This document shows positions 8,736-17,381 of a stretch of 33,515 nt of DNA, one piece after another. The notes under the pieces are model-generated. The model made no database searches. It was given only the letters and a program-made list of their open reading frames with translations, and had not been told where the DNA came from. The position numbers and the translations under genes are program-made. The stretch comes from Acinetobacter lwoffii. GTDB lineage: Bacteria; Pseudomonadota; Gammaproteobacteria; Pseudomonadales; Moraxellaceae. Location of the stretch: NCBI RefSeq assembly GCF_024129435.1, contig NZ_JAMXXN010000027.1:1-33515 (forward strand), written 5' to 3'. The stretch's first letter is position 1. Each line of letters opens with the position of its first letter.

Positions 8736-9428
8736 ATGCGCGTAGATATCTGGTCAGATGTGGTTTGCCCCTTCTGCTATATTGGTAAAAAACGTTTAGA
8801 AGCTGCTGCACAAGAAGCAGGTATTGAGCTAGAAGTACATTGGCACAGTTTTCAGCTCGATCCTGAAGCACCGGTACGTCAGGAAGTCTCCAACTCTGAG
8901 CGTCTGGCGCAAAAATATGGCCGCACCGTGGCAGAAGTCGAAGAGATGCAGCGCAATATTGCTGAAATGGCCAAAGCCGAAGGTATTGAATTTAACTGGG
9001 AAGGTGCCAATTCAGGCAATACCTTTAATGCGCATCGCCTGATTCACCTGGCGCAAAGCAAAGGTTTGGGCAATGAAGCACAGGAAGCGTTCTTCTATAG
9101 CTATATGACCCAAGGTCTGGCCATTGGAGAACGTGAAACGCTGGAAGATGTCGCAGCGCGTATCGGCCTCAATCCAGTCGAAGTCGATGACCTGTTGGAT
9201 TCGGAAGAATATGCTGACTTTGTCAAATTTGATCAGGAAGTGGCACACGAACAACTCAAAGTAACCGGTGTGCCTTTCTTTGTTTTTGATCAACGTGTGG
9301 CACTAGCAGGCGCGCAGCCTAAAGAAGTTTTCCTGCAAGTATTTGAAAAAGCGCTCGATACCTCAACCAATAGTCAGGCAGCACAGTGCTCAACAGAAAC
9401 GTGTGACACGCCAGACCAAGCTGAATAA
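8736..9428 (+). CDS. FrnE-like DsbA-family oxidoreductase
   Basis: Thioredoxin-fold protein of the DsbA/FrnE branch, 230 aa. The N-terminal strand is followed by SDVVCPFCYIGKK, with the CxxC redox pair Cys11 and Cys14. A helical insertion fills the middle (about 60-150), and the cis-proline region VTGVPFFVFD comes near residue 185. No signal peptide is present, so it is probably cytoplasmic, unlike periplasmic DsbA. FrnE relatives are linked to oxidative-stress tolerance and protein disulfide isomerisation. That role is an inference here. A Cys-bearing tail (CSTETCDTPDQAE) ends the protein. It is a single gene bounded by terminators. Confidence 0.85.
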   Translation: MRVDIWSDVVCPFCYIGKKRLEAAAQEAGIELEVHWHSFQLDPEAPVRQEVSNSERLAQKYGRTVAEVEEMQRNIAEMAKAEGIEFNWEGANSGNTFNAHRLIHLAQSKGLGNEAQEAFFYSYMTQGLAIGERETLEDVAARIGLNPVEVDDLLDSEEYADFVKFDQEVAHEQLKVTGVPFFVFDQRVALAGAQPKEVFLQVFEKALDTSTNSQAAQCSTETCDTPDQAE

Positions 9429-9442
9429 AACAACGTTCAATA

Positions 9443-9471
9443 AAAAAACCCCATTTTAAATGGGGTTTTTT
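9443..9471. terminator. Bidirectional terminator between the FrnE-like gene and the dodecin
   Basis: Stem AACCCCATTT/AAATGGGGTT flanked by A- and T-runs, between convergent genes. Confidence 0.8.
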
Positions 9472-9494
9472 ATTTGTTATTGAATGGCATTCGC

Positions 9495-9695
9495 TTAATC
9501 AACCAGAAAACTAATTTTTAAATTGACACGATATTCCGTGATTTTATTTTCTTTAATGACAACCTTCTGTTCATTGATCCAAGCACCTTGTACATTTTTG
9601 ACCGTTTCCGTGACTTTTTGAATGCCCGTTTGAATCGCATCTTCAAAGCTTTTATTGCTGCTTGAATTGACTTCTACCACTTTTGCAATTGCCAT
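9495..9695 (-). CDS. Dodecin family flavin-binding protein
   Basis: A 66-aa protein with the complete dodecin pattern: MAIAKVVEVNSSS, a helix with SFEDAIQTGIQKVTETVKN, then GAWINEQKVVIKENKITEYRVNLKISFLVD. Trp is in the place where dodecins stack flavin. Dodecins assemble into hollow 12-mers that bind and buffer riboflavin, FMN or FAD in the cytosol. A longer reading frame extends upstream, but the start at 9695 is set by the conserved MAIAKV beginning and by GAGAG about 8 bp before it. It is a single gene, convergent with the FrnE-like gene. Confidence 0.88.
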   Translation of the reverse strand: MAIAKVVEVNSSSNKSFEDAIQTGIQKVTETVKNVQGAWINEQKVVIKENKITEYRVNLKISFLVD

Positions 9696-10105
9696 AATAA
9701 AACTCTCAGCATGAAAATGAATGGAACTCCATCTTAGTCCATTCTTAGAAGATTGCAGCAGCTGGTAAACAAGCGATAGCAAAAACTTACATGGATTGAA
9801 CAAAGCTCGAAATTCAGTTTTAAATTGGCAGATCGAAAACATATGACCTTTTATTTTGACACTCAATTAAGTCCAGATTTTCATCGCTAAAATAAAGTAT
9901 AAAGCCCTGTAAAACCACACAAATCAAACTAGAGTAAATATACTAATTTATTGTTTTATAGAGTAATTTATCTAAAATTTACTGCCTAAATTTGCCGAAT
10001 CTATCATTTTCTATTAAGTCTTATTTGCTATTATTTCACCCGAATTAAGTTTAAATATTCTCCTCTGTTCAAGTCATTGAACACTCTGATATTAAAGGTC
10101 ATCCT
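9696..10105. other. AT-rich spacer without a recognised gene
   Basis: About 410 bp between divergent genes (dodecin minus, small exported peptide plus). Reading frames here are short or merely extend neighbouring ones, with no ribosome-binding site. I saw no convincing hairpin, repeat or RNA gene. It probably just holds the two promoters. An undetected small RNA cannot be excluded. Confidence 0.4.
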
Positions 10106-10273
10106 ATGAATGCTCTTAAATTTGCTTTCGCAGCAACCGTTATGGCTTTTTCTGTTCAAGCGTCTGCACAAATGGCGCAAGTGGTTCATCTGCCAGACTT
10201 TCCAGCGACTAAAGCACCTGCTGAAACAGTAAATGCAGATGCTGCGACTGTGGTAACTGAAAAAACGGCTTAA
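10106..10273 (+). CDS. Small exported protein (55 aa), unknown function
   Basis: Unrecognised. It has a clear signal peptide: MNALKF, then a hydrophobic core AFAATVMAFSVQASA, with a probable cut after Ala21. That leaves a mature peptide of about 34 residues rich in Ala, Val, Pro and Thr (QMAQVVHLPDFPATKAPAE...), without cysteines or a lipobox. AAAGG lies about 9 bp before the ATG, and an imperfect terminator follows, so the gene looks real despite its size. It would be periplasmic or secreted. Confidence 0.6.
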   Translation: MNALKFAFAATVMAFSVQASAQMAQVVHLPDFPATKAPAETVNADAATVVTEKTA

Positions 10274-10292
10274 TGCAAAGCTGTTTTTCATT

Positions 10293-10324
10293 AAAACGGG
10301 CTGATTGATTCAGCCTGTTTTTTT
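10293..10324 (+). terminator. Terminator after the 55-aa exported peptide
   Basis: ACGGGCTGA and TCAGCCTGT form a 9-bp stem (with one G-T pair) followed by a run of T, about 20 bp after the stop. Confidence 0.65.
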
Positions 10325-10527
10325 GATCACATTAAACACCTTTAATGTGAAAGACGCACAACTCTAAAAAAAATATCGACTATTTCCTACTCTCATTTTT
10401 TCTATTGATTTTTATCACTTTTAATTAAAAAATTTGTTTATAAAATACTCAAAATAGATCACTATTTTATGTGATCTCTGCTTATAATTGCAGCAATATA
10501 AATAGATTAATGATAAGAAAATTTTTT

Positions 10528-10707
10528 ATGCATGAACTTCAGGCATTGGTACAGGGCAAAATTCCGCCTCAGTCAGTTTCTATTGATTATTTAATTGAAA
10601 TGGCAGAAAACTATACAGACTCAAATTCTGCTGAATACAGACTGGTCGAGCTGGCGGTTAACATTGTACTGGCACAAACCCTGGATAAAGCACTGAAACA
10701 TCTCTAG
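10528..10707 (+). CDS. Small acidic hypothetical protein (59 aa)
   Basis: No family recognised. It is predicted all-helical and acidic, without signal peptide or membrane segment: MHELQALVQGKIPPQ, then IDYLIEMAENYTD and a second helix SAEYRLVELAVNIVLAQTLDKAL. An in-frame ATG at 10510 would add six residues. Neither start has a strong ribosome-binding site, so the start is uncertain. The stop is 10 bp before the next gene on the same strand, so the two probably form an operon. Confidence 0.55.
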   Translation: MHELQALVQGKIPPQSVSIDYLIEMAENYTDSNSAEYRLVELAVNIVLAQTLDKALKHL

Positions 10708-10717
10708 AGATTAAAAA

Positions 10718-12115
10718 ATGAATGCTTTAGAAAAAGCACACTTAATTAAAGAACTACATGAACTGGCACAGCAACTGGAGCATAAAGTCCTGCCTTTATA
10801 TGAAATTGCCCGTTCTAAAAAAAGAATACGCGATATTTTTAATCTGTGTAATGAGCCTATTTTCAAAACCCAGATTTCAGCATTTAAAGCCCGCACTCAG
10901 CCTGAACTTATCACCTACCAATTTTCTGCTAACACGTCTTATCATCTAAGCTTTCGTGGCTATTTCACCGAAATCTTGGCGCTGCAAAAAGCACTGTCTG
11001 CCCATCCGGATTCAGGCTGGGCAGTTTTACATCATCCTGAACGTGGCTGGCAAATCTGGCTGATTCCGGCTCCCCAAGCTCCTGCCCTGCACAGCCAATG
11101 GGCTGAATTGCAACACTGCTATATCTGGCTGTTGCAACAACAGCAGCAATTTTCGTGTCTGCAACAGGATCCCCCCTTGATCGTTCCTGCCTTATCCTTA
11201 AACGAAGCTGAAACCAGCTTAAAAGATGTGGAAACAACCAAATATCATCGGGGACGGCCGAGGGCAAGAATCCATGCGCTAGAACCACATCGCTCAGATG
11301 AGCTACCCATACAGGTACCCCCTGTATATGAGACTCCCGATTCTCAGCTCAAAGCTGAAACGACAATTCAGCAAGAACAGATTACAGTCTCCGAATTGAT
11401 TCAATTCCCTGCACAGATCCAACTAGGGGAACTAAACGCCCATGTACACCCTTTAGGCTTAGAAGAAACCAATATCCAGCGACTCTGTGCTTTAGAACTG
11501 ACTGAGAATATCGAGCATCCTGCCTATTTGGATATCGCACTGTATTATGCAGCAGAAGATAATTGGCAGGCACGTCAGGTTTATTTGGTTGAACAACTGA
11601 ATCTGCAAGGCCAATTTGTTAAATATCTGATGCTCTTAGGGGTACCGAGTCAGTTGCAGGCTCACTATTGTATTCAACATTGGCTGACCCATCATCAACG
11701 CCGGGCTGCGGCGATTAAATCTCTAGCGTGGTCTGTTATAAGCAATAGTTTCATGCAACTCGAACTTTTTTCAACAGCTTACTTGCAGCAGGCTGAAACA
11801 GTCTGGACACAGCCAGATTACCATCCGTTTATACCCGCCCAGTTTATTCAGAAGCAGAAATTTATTTCTTTTAAAGAGGCTGCTGCTGATTTTTCTACTC
11901 CTGTACTCTTACTGCAGGAACATCAAAAAATCCGAGTGATTCATGGTGAAAAACGCATCTCTCTCGCAGAGGATGAGCTGGCCTATCCATACATCTTGCT
12001 GCAACGCGACAAACAGCTAAATTGGCAGAATATTCACAATATTATTTTAACAATGCCACAACCCATTCGGGTATTAGAGCTTTATCGGGAAATTCAGGCT
12101 CAAATGATTGAATAA
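10718..12115 (+). CDS. Hypothetical protein (465 aa) with an RGRP motif
   Basis: Not recognised. The protein seems to have two parts. The N-terminal part (about 1-150) is helical and rich in Leu, Gln, His and Trp and contains a run of five Gln near 140-144. A linker (about 160-235) contains RGRPRAR at 178-184, the core of an AT-hook, and many Pro/Glu/Thr. The C-terminal part (about 235-465) is helical and rich in Gln and aromatic residues (EDNWQARQVYLVEQLNLQGQ). There is no signal peptide or clear membrane helix, so it is probably cytoplasmic. The preceding 59-aa gene is only 10 bp away. AGAGATTAAAAA precedes the ATG. The linker motif suggests contact with AT-rich DNA, but this is weak evidence. 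Confidence 0.65.
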   Translation: MNALEKAHLIKELHELAQQLEHKVLPLYEIARSKKRIRDIFNLCNEPIFKTQISAFKARTQPELITYQFSANTSYHLSFRGYFTEILALQKALSAHPDSGWAVLHHPERGWQIWLIPAPQAPALHSQWAELQHCYIWLLQQQQQFSCLQQDPPLIVPALSLNEAETSLKDVETTKYHRGRPRARIHALEPHRSDELPIQVPPVYETPDSQLKAETTIQQEQITVSELIQFPAQIQLGELNAHVHPLGLEETNIQRLCALELTENIEHPAYLDIALYYAAEDNWQARQVYLVEQLNLQGQFVKYLMLLGVPSQLQAHYCIQHWLTHHQRRAAAIKSLAWSVISNSFMQLELFSTAYLQQAETVWTQPDYHPFIPAQFIQKQKFISFKEAAADFSTPVLLLQEHQKIRVIHGEKRISLAEDELAYPYILLQRDKQLNWQNIHNIILTMPQPIRVLELYREIQAQMIE

Positions 12116-12207
12116 TTGCTGTTATTTTGTAGCTTTAACTTGCTTTTTAAGGCCGTTTTTTAGAAAACTACAGCTGAATATAAGAATACAAGAGCAACAA
12201 ATATCTC

Positions 12208-13317
12208 ATGCAAATAAACAGGGTTACTCAAATTTTACTGCTCTCTCTGGGCTTAGGAATGAGTGGTAGCATGTCTTGGGCCAATTCAGTCACAGCTGCT
12301 CCTGCCAGTTCAACAAATACAGAGCCCAGCCGATCAGGCTTACTGGATCAGATTCCACGTTTGATCGATGCAACACCAACGGTTCTGCCAGAGCAATCAA
12401 GTGTCGCCATCGTTCCATCCACGCTAGAGACAGAAAATTATTCATGGGCGGATCAAAAACAGAAAGGCATCCGCGAATGGGCTGATCGTACTGCACATAA
12501 AATTGATAACTGGTTTGGTGAAACCGATCCGGATCAGCCAGCTGCAGCCACATTACGGATCATTCTAGATAATCGCTGGGATGAATATGAAGGCTATGAG
12601 ATTAAGCCCCGAATCCGCGGCAAGATCAAACTTCCGACCTTGGAACAAAAGCTGAGTGTGGTGTTTGGTGATGACAGTCTGGACAATGAATTAGACAGTA
12701 ATGTCGCGATTACCAATGAAAATCCTGCCACTTCCGGAGATAAACGTCTGGATACTAAACGTGCACGTGAAGATAACAGCTCTTTTGCCTTACGTTGGTC
12801 TGAATGGTCAGATCGCATTCCTTTCGAAACCGATCTGGATCTGGGCTTGCGTTCTGGAGATGATATTTACCTGCGTGTCAAAGCCAGTAAAGATTGGACG
12901 CTGGAAAATGACTACTCTTTTCATGCCGAACAGATTTATCGCTACGGCATTCAAAGCGAAAACTATTTACGGACCAATCTGGAGCTAATCCATGCCCGTC
13001 CCAATCAGGCCTTTTTCTCCAATCAGCTTAGTCTGACTTATGCAGATGATCAAGACGATGATCTGACCTGGGACAACTACACCTTCAGGCAACATCAGTT
13101 TTTTCAGGACAACCGTTTCAGTTACGGCATTTATACCGGTGGTTATCTAAATGACAAGGATCTGCGTCTCAACCGCTGGGGCCCCTATGTGTCGTGGAGA
13201 CAACCTTTTTTACGTGAATGGTTTTTTGTCCAGACCGACCTGAACTATTTGAATGATCATCGCGAAGATCGTGATCACTATGTCGGAGCTTTGGTGCGTT
13301 TAGAAGCGTTATTTTAA
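12208..13317 (+). CDS. Predicted outer-membrane beta-barrel protein, unknown function
   Basis: A signal peptide occupies about residues 1-25 (MQINRVTQILLLSLGLGMSG, then SMSWANS). The mature part opens with a Ser/Pro/Thr-rich linker. From about residue 110 it shows alternating aromatic/polar strands typical of beta-barrels (for example IILDNRWDEYEGYEIKPRIR; DLDLGLRSGDDIYLRVKAS; FSYGIYTGGYLND). It ends in Phe (VRLEALF), as needed for BAM-mediated insertion. This supports an outer-membrane location, but I do not recognise a named porin or receptor. No cysteines or lipobox are seen. It is followed by a terminator and preceded by a 92-bp gap from the hypothetical gene. Confidence 0.65.
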   Translation: MQINRVTQILLLSLGLGMSGSMSWANSVTAAPASSTNTEPSRSGLLDQIPRLIDATPTVLPEQSSVAIVPSTLETENYSWADQKQKGIREWADRTAHKIDNWFGETDPDQPAAATLRIILDNRWDEYEGYEIKPRIRGKIKLPTLEQKLSVVFGDDSLDNELDSNVAITNENPATSGDKRLDTKRAREDNSSFALRWSEWSDRIPFETDLDLGLRSGDDIYLRVKASKDWTLENDYSFHAEQIYRYGIQSENYLRTNLELIHARPNQAFFSNQLSLTYADDQDDDLTWDNYTFRQHQFFQDNRFSYGIYTGGYLNDKDLRLNRWGPYVSWRQPFLREWFFVQTDLNYLNDHREDRDHYVGALVRLEALF

Positions 13318-13339
13318 ACTGACTGATACGAGAAAATAA

Positions 13340-13367
13340 TAAAAGCCCATCATTCATGGGCTTTTTT
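13340..13367. terminator. Bidirectional terminator
   Basis: AAAAGCCCAT and ATGGGCTTTTTT pair around a short loop, between the outer-membrane protein gene (plus) and the 87-aa gene (minus). Confidence 0.8.
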
Positions 13368-13399
13368 CAATATTACTGAGGCAATCAGCGTGGCAGGTA

Positions 13400-13663
13400 T
13401 TAGCTGGTTTTATTCAAGATAATACGATCACTGCGTAGCACACGTTTTTGCTGCAATGAGGGTTGTTCCATCACCGGCATATTGAAGCGAATATGATCGT
13501 TACGTTGTACACGTTTCGGTTTTGTTACGTTTACTTTTGCTGTTTTATAAAAGCTAATGCGATCTGTGCGTACCACTTTTTCTGCAGCAGGTGCCGCTAG
13601 ACTAAACTGGCTCATCGACATCAGGATTACAGCGCCCATACTGATCATCAGCTTAGATTTCAT
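13400..13663 (-). CDS. Small exported protein (87 aa) with three internal repeats
   Basis: No family recognised. The signal peptide covers about residues 1-23 (MKSKLMISMGAVILMSMSQF, then SLA). The mature part is basic and has three copies of (K/R)-V-x-R-x-D-(R/H)-I at 29-36, 51-58 and 74-81, spaced 22 and 23 residues apart. Each is followed by a short hydrophobic/aromatic stretch (SFYKT, RFNMP, ILNKT). No cysteine is present. GAGAGAGAATG lies just before the ATG, giving a good start. It is probably periplasmic or surface-located. Function unknown. Confidence 0.65.
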   Translation of the reverse strand: MKSKLMISMGAVILMSMSQFSLAAPAAEKVVRTDRISFYKTAKVNVTKPKRVQRNDHIRFNMPVMEQPSLQQKRVLRSDRIILNKTS

Positions 13664-13812
13664 AACATTCTCTCTCTTTGCTTAATGATCGCAATTATAA
13701 ATTAAAAATTAATTAATAATCTAAAATATAGATTTATGATTCGAAGGTATTTTTTTATTCTCTCTATCGTTTTTCCAGATCATTTCTAGAAATGAAAAAT
13801 GAAGCAGGCATA

Positions 13813-13836
13813 AAAAATCCCTCCGAAGAGGGATTT
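13813..13836 (-). terminator. Terminator of htpG
   Basis: AAAATCCCTC and GAGGGATTTT pair around a CGAA/TTCG tetraloop, followed on the minus strand by further T, about 22 bp after the htpG stop. Confidence 0.85.
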
Positions 13837-13857
13837 TCTCATTCAATATATCAGCAC

Positions 13858-15777
13858 TTAAGCAAGCAGCAAACTATTAATTCGCTTGACATATTCAGCA
13901 GGATTTTCTGGTAATCCACCTTCTGCAATCACCGCTTGGTCGAAGATCACATTGGCCAGATCATCAAACTGCGCCGAGCCATCAAGTTTTTTCACCAACG
14001 GATGTTCCGGGTTGATTTCCAAAATCGGCTTGATATCCGGCACAGGTTGGCCTGCATCTTTCAGCATACGAATCAGTTGTGGAGACAACTCACCTTCTCC
14101 AGTCACCAGACAAGCCGGAGAATCGACCAGACGCGTCGTCACCCGCACTTCTTTGGTCTTGTCTTTTAATGAATCCGTCAACTTATCCACCACCGGTTTA
14201 AACTGGGCTGCGGCGTCTTCAAGGGCTTTCTTCTCTTCGGCATCCTGAAGGTCACCTAAGTCAACTGCACCTTTCGACACGTTTTGCAAAGGCGTACCAT
14301 CGAACTCATTCACAAAGTTCATCGCCCATTCATCCACGCGTTCAGTCATCAACAGAACTTCAATGCCTTTTTTCTTGAACAGTTCCAGTTGCGGTGAATT
14401 TTTCGCAGCATTCAGGCTATCTGCAGTCACATAATAAATGGCTTTCTGGCCGTCTTTCATGCGTGCTTTATAGTCTGCCAATGACGTGCTAACTTCATCA
14501 TTGGTCGAAGTCGCATAACGCAGCAGTTTCAAGATACGTTCACGGTTACTGAAATCTTCACCCAAACCTTCTTTCAATACTGAAGCAAATTCCTGATAGA
14601 AAGTCTTAAAGTTTGCCTGATCTTTTTCATCTTCAGATTTAGCCAGATTATCCAAAATGGTCAGGATACGGCGGGTATTGCCTTCACGGATGGTTTTTAC
14701 ATCACGGCTTTCTTGCAGTAATTCACGACTCACGTTCAATGGCAGATCGGCACTGTCCACCACACCCTGTACAAAGCGCAGATAGTTTGGAATCAGGTTA
14801 TCTGCATCATCCATAATGAACACGCGTTTCACATACAGTTTGATACCAGCTTTGGATTCACGGGTGAAAATATCATGTGGCGCTTTGCTTGGAATATATA
14901 ATAACTGGGTATATTCAGTGCTGCCCTCAACCCGATTATGCGCCCAAGCCAATGGCGCTGCGAAATCATGGCTTAAGTTCTTGTAGAACTCGACATACTG
15001 CTCTTCAGTGATTTCAGACTTGTTACGAGTCCATAATGCACTGGCTGAGTTAATGGCTTCCCACTCATCGGTTTTGACATATTGGCCACCTTGAGCAGTT
15101 TCACCTTCAGCCGCTTCTTCTTCCTGCCAGACTTCTTTTTGCATCTGGATTGGCAGGCTGATGTGGTCTGAATATTTATTGATAATCTGCTTCACTTTAT
15201 AGCTTTGCAAATAATCTAGCGCATCGTCACGGAGATGCAAAATAATATCGGTACCACGTCCTTGTTTCGTGATCTGTTCAACTTCGAACTCACCGGTTCC
15301 GCCACTGATCCAGCGCACCCCTTCAGAGACATCTGTGCCAGCACGACGCGACTCTACCGTGATCTTGTCAGCCACAATAAAACCGGAATAGAAACCGACA
15401 CCAAACTGGCCAATTAGCTGGGCATCAGCCTTTTGATCGCCGGTCAGTTTGGACATAAAGTCTTTGGTGCCTGATTTGGCAATAGTCCCTAAATTATCAA
15501 TAGCTTCCTGTTCGCTTAAGCCAATCCCGTTGTCTGAAATGGTAATGGTTTTATTGTCTGCATCCAGACTGACACGAACGCGCAGATCAGGATCATTTTC
15601 ATAAAATTCGGGATGGTTAATCCCTTCAAAACGTAATTTGTCACATGCATCTGAGGCATTCGAGATCAATTCGCGTAGGAAAATTTCAGGGTTTGAATAA
15701 AGCGAATGGGTCACGAGATGTAGTAACTGAGCCACTTCAGCCTGGAAACTATGTTTTTGTGCGCTAGACTCGCTCAT
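13858..15777 (-). CDS. htpG: HtpG, Hsp90-family molecular chaperone
   Basis: Cytosolic ATP-dependent Hsp90 chaperone, 639 aa, normal for bacteria. The N-terminal GHKL ATPase has the N box ([13 protein letters not shown], about 38-50), the DNGIG motif (about 84-88) and the lid glycines [11 protein letters not shown]. The middle domain contains the catalytic-loop region [16 protein letters not shown]. The C-terminal dimerisation domain ends in INSLLLA and lacks the eukaryotic MEEVD tail, as expected. GGAG lies about 8 bp upstream of the ATG. A sigma32-type promoter is visible upstream. It is a single gene closed by its own terminator. Identification is certain. Confidence 0.97.
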   Translation of the reverse strand: MSESSAQKHSFQAEVAQLLHLVTHSLYSNPEIFLRELISNASDACDKLRFEGINHPEFYENDPDLRVRVSLDADNKTITISDNGIGLSEQEAIDNLGTIAKSGTKDFMSKLTGDQKADAQLIGQFGVGFYSGFIVADKITVESRRAGTDVSEGVRWISGGTGEFEVEQITKQGRGTDIILHLRDDALDYLQSYKVKQIINKYSDHISLPIQMQKEVWQEEEAAEGETAQGGQYVKTDEWEAINSASALWTRNKSEITEEQYVEFYKNLSHDFAAPLAWAHNRVEGSTEYTQLLYIPSKAPHDIFTRESKAGIKLYVKRVFIMDDADNLIPNYLRFVQGVVDSADLPLNVSRELLQESRDVKTIREGNTRRILTILDNLAKSEDEKDQANFKTFYQEFASVLKEGLGEDFSNRERILKLLRYATSTNDEVSTSLADYKARMKDGQKAIYYVTADSLNAAKNSPQLELFKKKGIEVLLMTERVDEWAMNFVNEFDGTPLQNVSKGAVDLGDLQDAEEKKALEDAAAQFKPVVDKLTDSLKDKTKEVRVTTRLVDSPACLVTGEGELSPQLIRMLKDAGQPVPDIKPILEINPEHPLVKKLDGSAQFDDLANVIFDQAVIAEGGLPENPAEYVKRINSLLLA

Positions 15778-15822
15778 TAATCACTCCTTTTATTTTAAAT
15801 ACAGGTCAATACTGTTGCCTAT

Positions 15823-15851
15823 ATGAATGGAGTGAGTTACTAAATTTTCAA
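15823..15851 (-). promoter_or_regulatory. Sigma32 (RpoH)-like heat-shock promoter of htpG
   Basis: On the minus strand, TTGAAA (15846-15851), a 13-bp spacer and CTCCATTCAT (15823-15832). This resembles the E. coli RpoH consensus CTTGAAA-N11-16-CCCCATnT. It lies about 45 bp before the htpG start codon, with a plausible leader. The match is by eye. Confidence 0.5.
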
Positions 15852-15940
15852 TAGCCAGTTGGATATTTTTTCTCAAGATATTTTATAAAGAATCGCTTGA
15901 TCTGATCTGGCTTGGATTTTTAAAGACTTAGGTTTAAGTC

Positions 15941-16285
15941 CTAATAAGGCCCAAGCTTATAAATACGTTGAAATTGCAGGTCTATTTGCTGCTGACGCAT
16001 ATTATAGACCTGGCTCAGACAGGATACCGATTCCTGACAGCGGTCACGAAATTGTAGCCATTTCACCTGATCGCGCTGGATCACCGAGCGGGTTCCCATA
16101 GGCACCATACGGCGCAAAATATGATAGCTGGTGCTCATCTTGACATCGGCATCATTGAGCAGACGATGTTCACAAATAGCTTTCTCTGTCACGGTTTCAG
16201 TTTTCTGACAATCAAAACTCGCCGCATAGGCAGACCCTGCCAGCAGGCTGAAGAAGATTAAAATACCTTGGTTTAAAAACCTCAT
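15941..16285 (-). CDS. LprI/DUF1311-like exported protein (114 aa)
   Basis: A signal peptide spans about residues 1-22 (hydrophobic core FLNQGILIFFSLLAGSAYAA). The mature part has the four-cysteine layout of the lysozyme-inhibitor LprI / DUF1311 group: SFDCxK (Cys26), AICEH (Cys38), then WLQFRDRC (Cys83) and SCLSQVYNMR (Cys89), with the typical VKWLQFRDRC core. It is therefore expected to be periplasmic with two disulfides. Lysozyme inhibition is known for some relatives only, so that role is inferred. AAGGAAG sits about 8 bp before the ATG. Confidence 0.75.
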   Translation of the reverse strand: MRFLNQGILIFFSLLAGSAYAASFDCQKTETVTEKAICEHRLLNDADVKMSTSYHILRRMVPMGTRSVIQRDQVKWLQFRDRCQESVSCLSQVYNMRQQQIDLQFQRIYKLGPY

Positions 16286-16410
16286 GCTGATCTTCCTTAT
16301 TATTCAATTATTAAGTCGTATTCAATTAATATTTACTTTATTCATTTTAATATAGTTGAACATTGCCGATCTGCTCAATTTCAATAAGTTATAAATCGTT
16401 GTTATTTTGA

Positions 16411-16443
16411 AAAAAAAGCCTCATTCAAGATGAGACTTTTTTG
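16411..16443 (-). terminator. Terminator of the ompW-family gene
   Basis: On the minus strand GTCTCAT and ATGAGGC pair (one G-T) around CTTGA, followed by eight T, about 20 bp after the stop codon. Confidence 0.8.
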
Positions 16444-16460
16444 TTGAGCAAGGTTAGAAT

Positions 16461-17051
16461 TTAGAACTTGTAGCTATAACCGATCGTGTAAACCCAAGGA
16501 TCAATATTCAAGTCGAATTTAGTATTATCAGCATCATCTAAAGTCACTTCAGGACTCAAATCTGCATAGCGCACGTCAGCAAATACTCCCCAGTTTTTGG
16601 CATCGGCTGGCTGATAATTAAAGCCGACTTGACCTGCCAAACCAAACTCTTCTTTCACGTCTTTAGCCAGACCTTCTTCATCCCAAGCAATAAAAGCTGT
16701 GCCACCTACGCCAATATATGGTGTAAAGCGTGTTGCATTTTTAAAGTTATATTTAGCGGTAATTGTGGGTGGCAGATGTTTGATCTTAGCCACCTTACCT
16801 ACACCTTGAAGAGAAATATCGTGATTAAATGGCGTGGCTAATAAAAGTTCTGCAGAGATATTGTCATTAAAGAAGTATTCGACCGAAGGCGTAAAACCAT
16901 ATTCTTGATCCGCTTCTACGACTAAACCTGGTGCAATTTCAGTGTCACTTGATGGTGCTAAAGAACTGGCACCAACTTTCACCTGCCATTGACCTGCCAT
17001 CGCAGATGCAGAAAGACCCATTAATGCAATTAGAGCTACTTGCTTTAACAT
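16461..17051 (-). CDS. ompW: OmpW family outer-membrane protein
   Basis: Small eight-stranded beta-barrel porin of the OmpW/AlkL family, 196 aa. Its signal peptide is about residues 1-19 (ending SASAMA, cut before GQWQVKVG). Family landmarks are the N-terminal WQVKVGASSLAP, the strand FTPSVEYFFNDNISAELLLATPF with following HDI, LPPTITAKYNF, FTPYIGVGGTAFIAWDE and the C-terminal YTIGYSYKF with terminal Phe. OmpW proteins pass small hydrophobic molecules or cations across the outer membrane and are often stress-regulated. It is a single gene with its own promoter and terminator. Confidence 0.93.
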   Translation of the reverse strand: MLKQVALIALMGLSASAMAGQWQVKVGASSLAPSSDTEIAPGLVVEADQEYGFTPSVEYFFNDNISAELLLATPFNHDISLQGVGKVAKIKHLPPTITAKYNFKNATRFTPYIGVGGTAFIAWDEEGLAKDVKEEFGLAGQVGFNYQPADAKNWGVFADVRYADLSPEVTLDDADNTKFDLNIDPWVYTIGYSYKF

Positions 17052-17381
17052 TTTAAAATACCCACAGGAAGAATAATTATTAAGAAAATAAATCTTAATT
17101 AATAATAAACACGAGGGAAAATAATATGCAATAAGGATTATAAAACTAATTTTTAATTATTATTTAACATACTGATTTAAAAAATAATTTATTTTAAATT
17201 GACTAGATTGGTTGGTTTTAAATACCCAGTATATTAATCAGATAAATATGAATTTATTCAGACTAAAATAATCAGGTTTATATTAATTTTTATTTAAAAA
17301 TATATTTTAAATACATCTTATTATTTATTTTAAATCCAGATAAATCTGCTCCAATAGATATCAGAGCAGATTGAAATTGAC
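17052..17381. other. Very AT-rich spacer upstream of ompW
   Basis: About 330 bp, over 75% A+T by eye, between ompW and the antiporter gene (both minus). It holds the ompW promoter and presumably the antiporter 3' end. I see no G+C-rich terminator for the antiporter, no ORF and no repeat. The composition would suit H-NS-type binding, but that is only inference. Confidence 0.4.
17102..17131 (-). promoter_or_regulatory. Likely sigma70 promoter of ompW
   Basis: On the minus strand TTGCAT (17126-17131), an 18-bp spacer and TATTAT (17102-17107), 51 bp upstream of the start codon. Confidence 0.35.

Noticed and set aside
10031..10291. Minus-strand frame of 86 codons over the 55-aa exported peptide
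   Set aside because: Cys/Phe/Ser/Arg-rich product with no ribosome-binding site. The plus-strand signal peptide and terminator are better supported.
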